A DNA stretch of 64,000 bases, from the NCBI RefSeq assembly GCF_000282355.1, contig NZ_AKJL01000001.1:1-64000 (forward strand), written 5' to 3'. This stretch comes from Pseudomonas sp. GM49 (GTDB lineage Bacteria > Pseudomonadota > Gammaproteobacteria > Pseudomonadales > Pseudomonadaceae). A model generated the notes under the pieces. It saw nothing but the letters and a program-made list of their open reading frames with translations, did not search any database and was not told the DNA's origin. Position 1 is the first letter of the stretch, and every line of letters starts with the position of its first letter. Of this stretch, positions 62,766 to 64,000 are shown piece after piece. Position numbers and translations under genes: made by a program.

Positions 62766-63551
62766 ATGAAACGTACGTGCACTAGCCTGATGCTGGCAGG
62801 ATCGATGCTGGCGGGGGGCCAGGCCATGGCCGGCGATTTGCTGCAATGGCAGAACAACAGCCTGTCCTACCTCTACGGTAAAGACTTCAAGGTCAACCCG
62901 CACATTCAGCAGACCGTGACCTTCGAACACGCCGATGGCTGGAAGTACGGCGACAACTTCTTCTTCATCGACAAAATCTTCTACAACGGCAAGGAAGACG
63001 CCTTCGCTGGCAAGAACACCCACTACGGTGAGTTCAGCCCACGCCTGTCGTTCAACAAGATCTTCGACCAGAAGTTCGAGCTCGGCCCGATCAAGGACGT
63101 GCTGCTGGCCATGACCTACGAGTTCGGTGAAGACGATACCGAGTCCTACCTGATCGGCCCTGGTTTCGACCTGGCCATCCCGGGCTTCGACTACTTCCAG
63201 TTGAACTTCTACAACCGCCACACCGAAGGCGACCGCCCGGGCGACAATGTCTGGCAGATCACCCCGGTCTGGTCCTACACCATCCCGGTGGGCGATTCGA
63301 ACATCCTGATCGACGGTTTCATGGACTGGGTAGTCGACAACGACGTGAACAAAAATGGCGAATACCACGCCAACCTGCACTTCAATCCGCAGGTTAAATA
63401 CGACTTGGGCAAGGCGCTGAATTTCGGTGCCAAACAATTGTATGTCGGTGTTGAGTACGACTACTGGTCGAACAAATACGGGATCGACGATTCCAAGGCG
63501 TTTAACACCAATCAGAACACGACGAGCTTCCTGGTGAAGTTCCACTTCTGA
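62766..63551 (+). CDS. Tsx-like nucleoside-specific outer-membrane channel (copy 2)
   Basis: A 261-residue paralogue of copy 1, of the same length and about two-thirds identical by eye. The 22-residue signal peptide ends GGQAMA, and the last strand is FLVKFHF. The ATG at 62766 has GGGAG upstream; the longer in-frame reading has no signal peptide and crosses the terminator. The first copy ends in a terminator, so this one is probably transcribed on its own. Differences cluster in predicted loops, such as KIFYNGKEDAFAGKN, which may change substrate choice. Confidence 0.92.
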   Translation: MKRTCTSLMLAGSMLAGGQAMAGDLLQWQNNSLSYLYGKDFKVNPHIQQTVTFEHADGWKYGDNFFFIDKIFYNGKEDAFAGKNTHYGEFSPRLSFNKIFDQKFELGPIKDVLLAMTYEFGEDDTESYLIGPGFDLAIPGFDYFQLNFYNRHTEGDRPGDNVWQITPVWSYTIPVGDSNILIDGFMDWVVDNDVNKNGEYHANLHFNPQVKYDLGKALNFGAKQLYVGVEYDYWSNKYGIDDSKAFNTNQNTTSFLVKFHF

Positions 63552-63579
63552 TCCTGCTGTAACCGGCGTCTGCAAGGAC

Positions 63580-63675
63580 GCCTCCGCGGGCAAGCCCGCT
63601 CCCACAGGGATTTGCGTCGTACGCCGAATTGGAATTCGGCGCAAATCTTTGTGGGAGCGGGCTTGCTCGCGAATG
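63580..63675. repeat. REP pair with nested palindrome
   Basis: Inward-facing REP pair (GGGCAAGCCCGCTCCCACAG and its inverse). The spacer contains its own hairpin: ATTTGCG (63610-63616) with CGCAAAT (63640-63646), and GCCGAATTGGAATTCGGC at 63623-63640. Confidence 0.82.
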
Positions 63676-63689
63676 CCGCACCGCCGCTA

Positions 63690-64000
63690 TCAAGCCGAAA
63701 CCACCGCCTCGTTAATCCCCAGAAACCGGCACAACTCCCCACGCTTGGCCAACGCATCGCGTCGCCCCAGCTCGATCAATTCGCTGCAATACCCCGCCTC
63801 GAACAGCAGATAGCTCAATACCCCCGCCCCGCTGGTCTTGGTCGCACCCGGCCCGCGCAAGAACAGGCGCAGCGCCGGTGGCAGTTCCTGGCGATGGCGT
63901 GCGGCGATCTCGTCGATCGGCTGGCTCGGCGAAATCACCAGCACGTCCACCGGCGCCACGCCCAAGGCGCGGGTTGGCGTACCGTCGGGCATCAGGCGAC
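63690..64000 (-). CDS. Patatin-like phospholipase, C-terminal part (cut by window edge)
   Basis: The last 103 residues of a protein whose start lies beyond the window. LPPALRLFLRGPGATKTSGAG and AGVLSYLLFEAGYCSELIELG match the C-terminus of bacterial patatin-like phospholipases, which hydrolyse acyl esters of phospholipids. The Gly-x-Ser-x-Gly nucleophile is outside. It is convergent with the Tsx-like gene across a REP pair. Confidence 0.75.
   Translation of the reverse strand, partial: RLMPDGTPTRALGVAPVDVLVISPSQPIDEIAARHRQELPPALRLFLRGPGATKTSGAGVLSYLLFEAGYCSELIELGRRDALAKRGELCRFLGINEAVVSA

Overview
The window is a GC-rich chromosomal segment from a Pseudomonas, most likely of the P. fluorescens group. 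The evidence is the gene content and order (prpB with a GntR regulator, thrH, the aroC-MFS-mtnB-mtnD-mtnC block, a DUF3509 protein), the Pseudomonas-type REP repeats at almost every gene border, and the codon use. No plasmid, prophage or CRISPR array was seen. This assignment is by recognition, not by a database search.

Layout. 1-1 kb: start of the methylcitrate operon (GntR regulator, prpB) with two ATTGTCGACA-type operators. 1.2-4.3 kb: retropepsin-like protease, membrane protein with inactive transglutaminase domain, and RimK-like ATP-grasp ligase. 4.5-7.5 kb: pabB, thrH, cysH. 8-10.4 kb: NCS1 permease and a hydantoin/allantoin racemase-like protein. 10.5-13.1 kb: LysR regulator and divergent SDR, HAD hydrolase. 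13.3-18.8 kb: orphan Rhs protein, small acidic protein, two glycine-zipper proteins, YbjQ. 18.8-21.2 kb: serine hydrolase, an AT-richer membrane/winged-helix gene and tRNA-Ser(GGA), with a possible att duplication. 21.5-30 kb: crotonase, acyltransferase, CorA, glutamine amidotransferase, FadB-like protein plus thiolase, cytochrome c. 30-33.3 kb: transglutaminase, alpha-E protein and circularly permuted ATP-grasp operon. 33.4-39.8 kb: candidate sRNA, rraB, speE, ankyrin protein, acyl-CoA synthetase, small conserved proteins. 39.9-44 kb: methionine salvage genes, an MFS transporter and aroC. 44-52 kb: hydrolase, prmB, isochorismatase-like protein, Smr protein, folE, glutaredoxin-like protein, aminotransferase and a divergent MarR regulator. 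52.3-63.6 kb: purine uptake and degradation. The window ends inside a patatin-like gene.

How the genes work together. The purine region encodes the whole route from urate to glyoxylate and urea: PuuD (urate oxidation), UraH, UraD, PuuE, Alc and AllA. It also carries an AzgA-type purine permease, an NCS2 purine permease and two Tsx-like outer-membrane channels. The NCS1 permease and racemase-like gene 45 kb away probably belong to the same pathway, because the palindrome TTGTATACAA (or a one-base variant) lies in front of four of these transcription units. No regulator with an obvious claim to that site is in the window. Two separate gene clusters combine an ATP-grasp ligase with a transglutaminase-fold protein; their products are not established and they are the best candidates for poorly described biochemistry here. 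An orphan intrinsic terminator at 33541-33567 suggests an unannotated small RNA.
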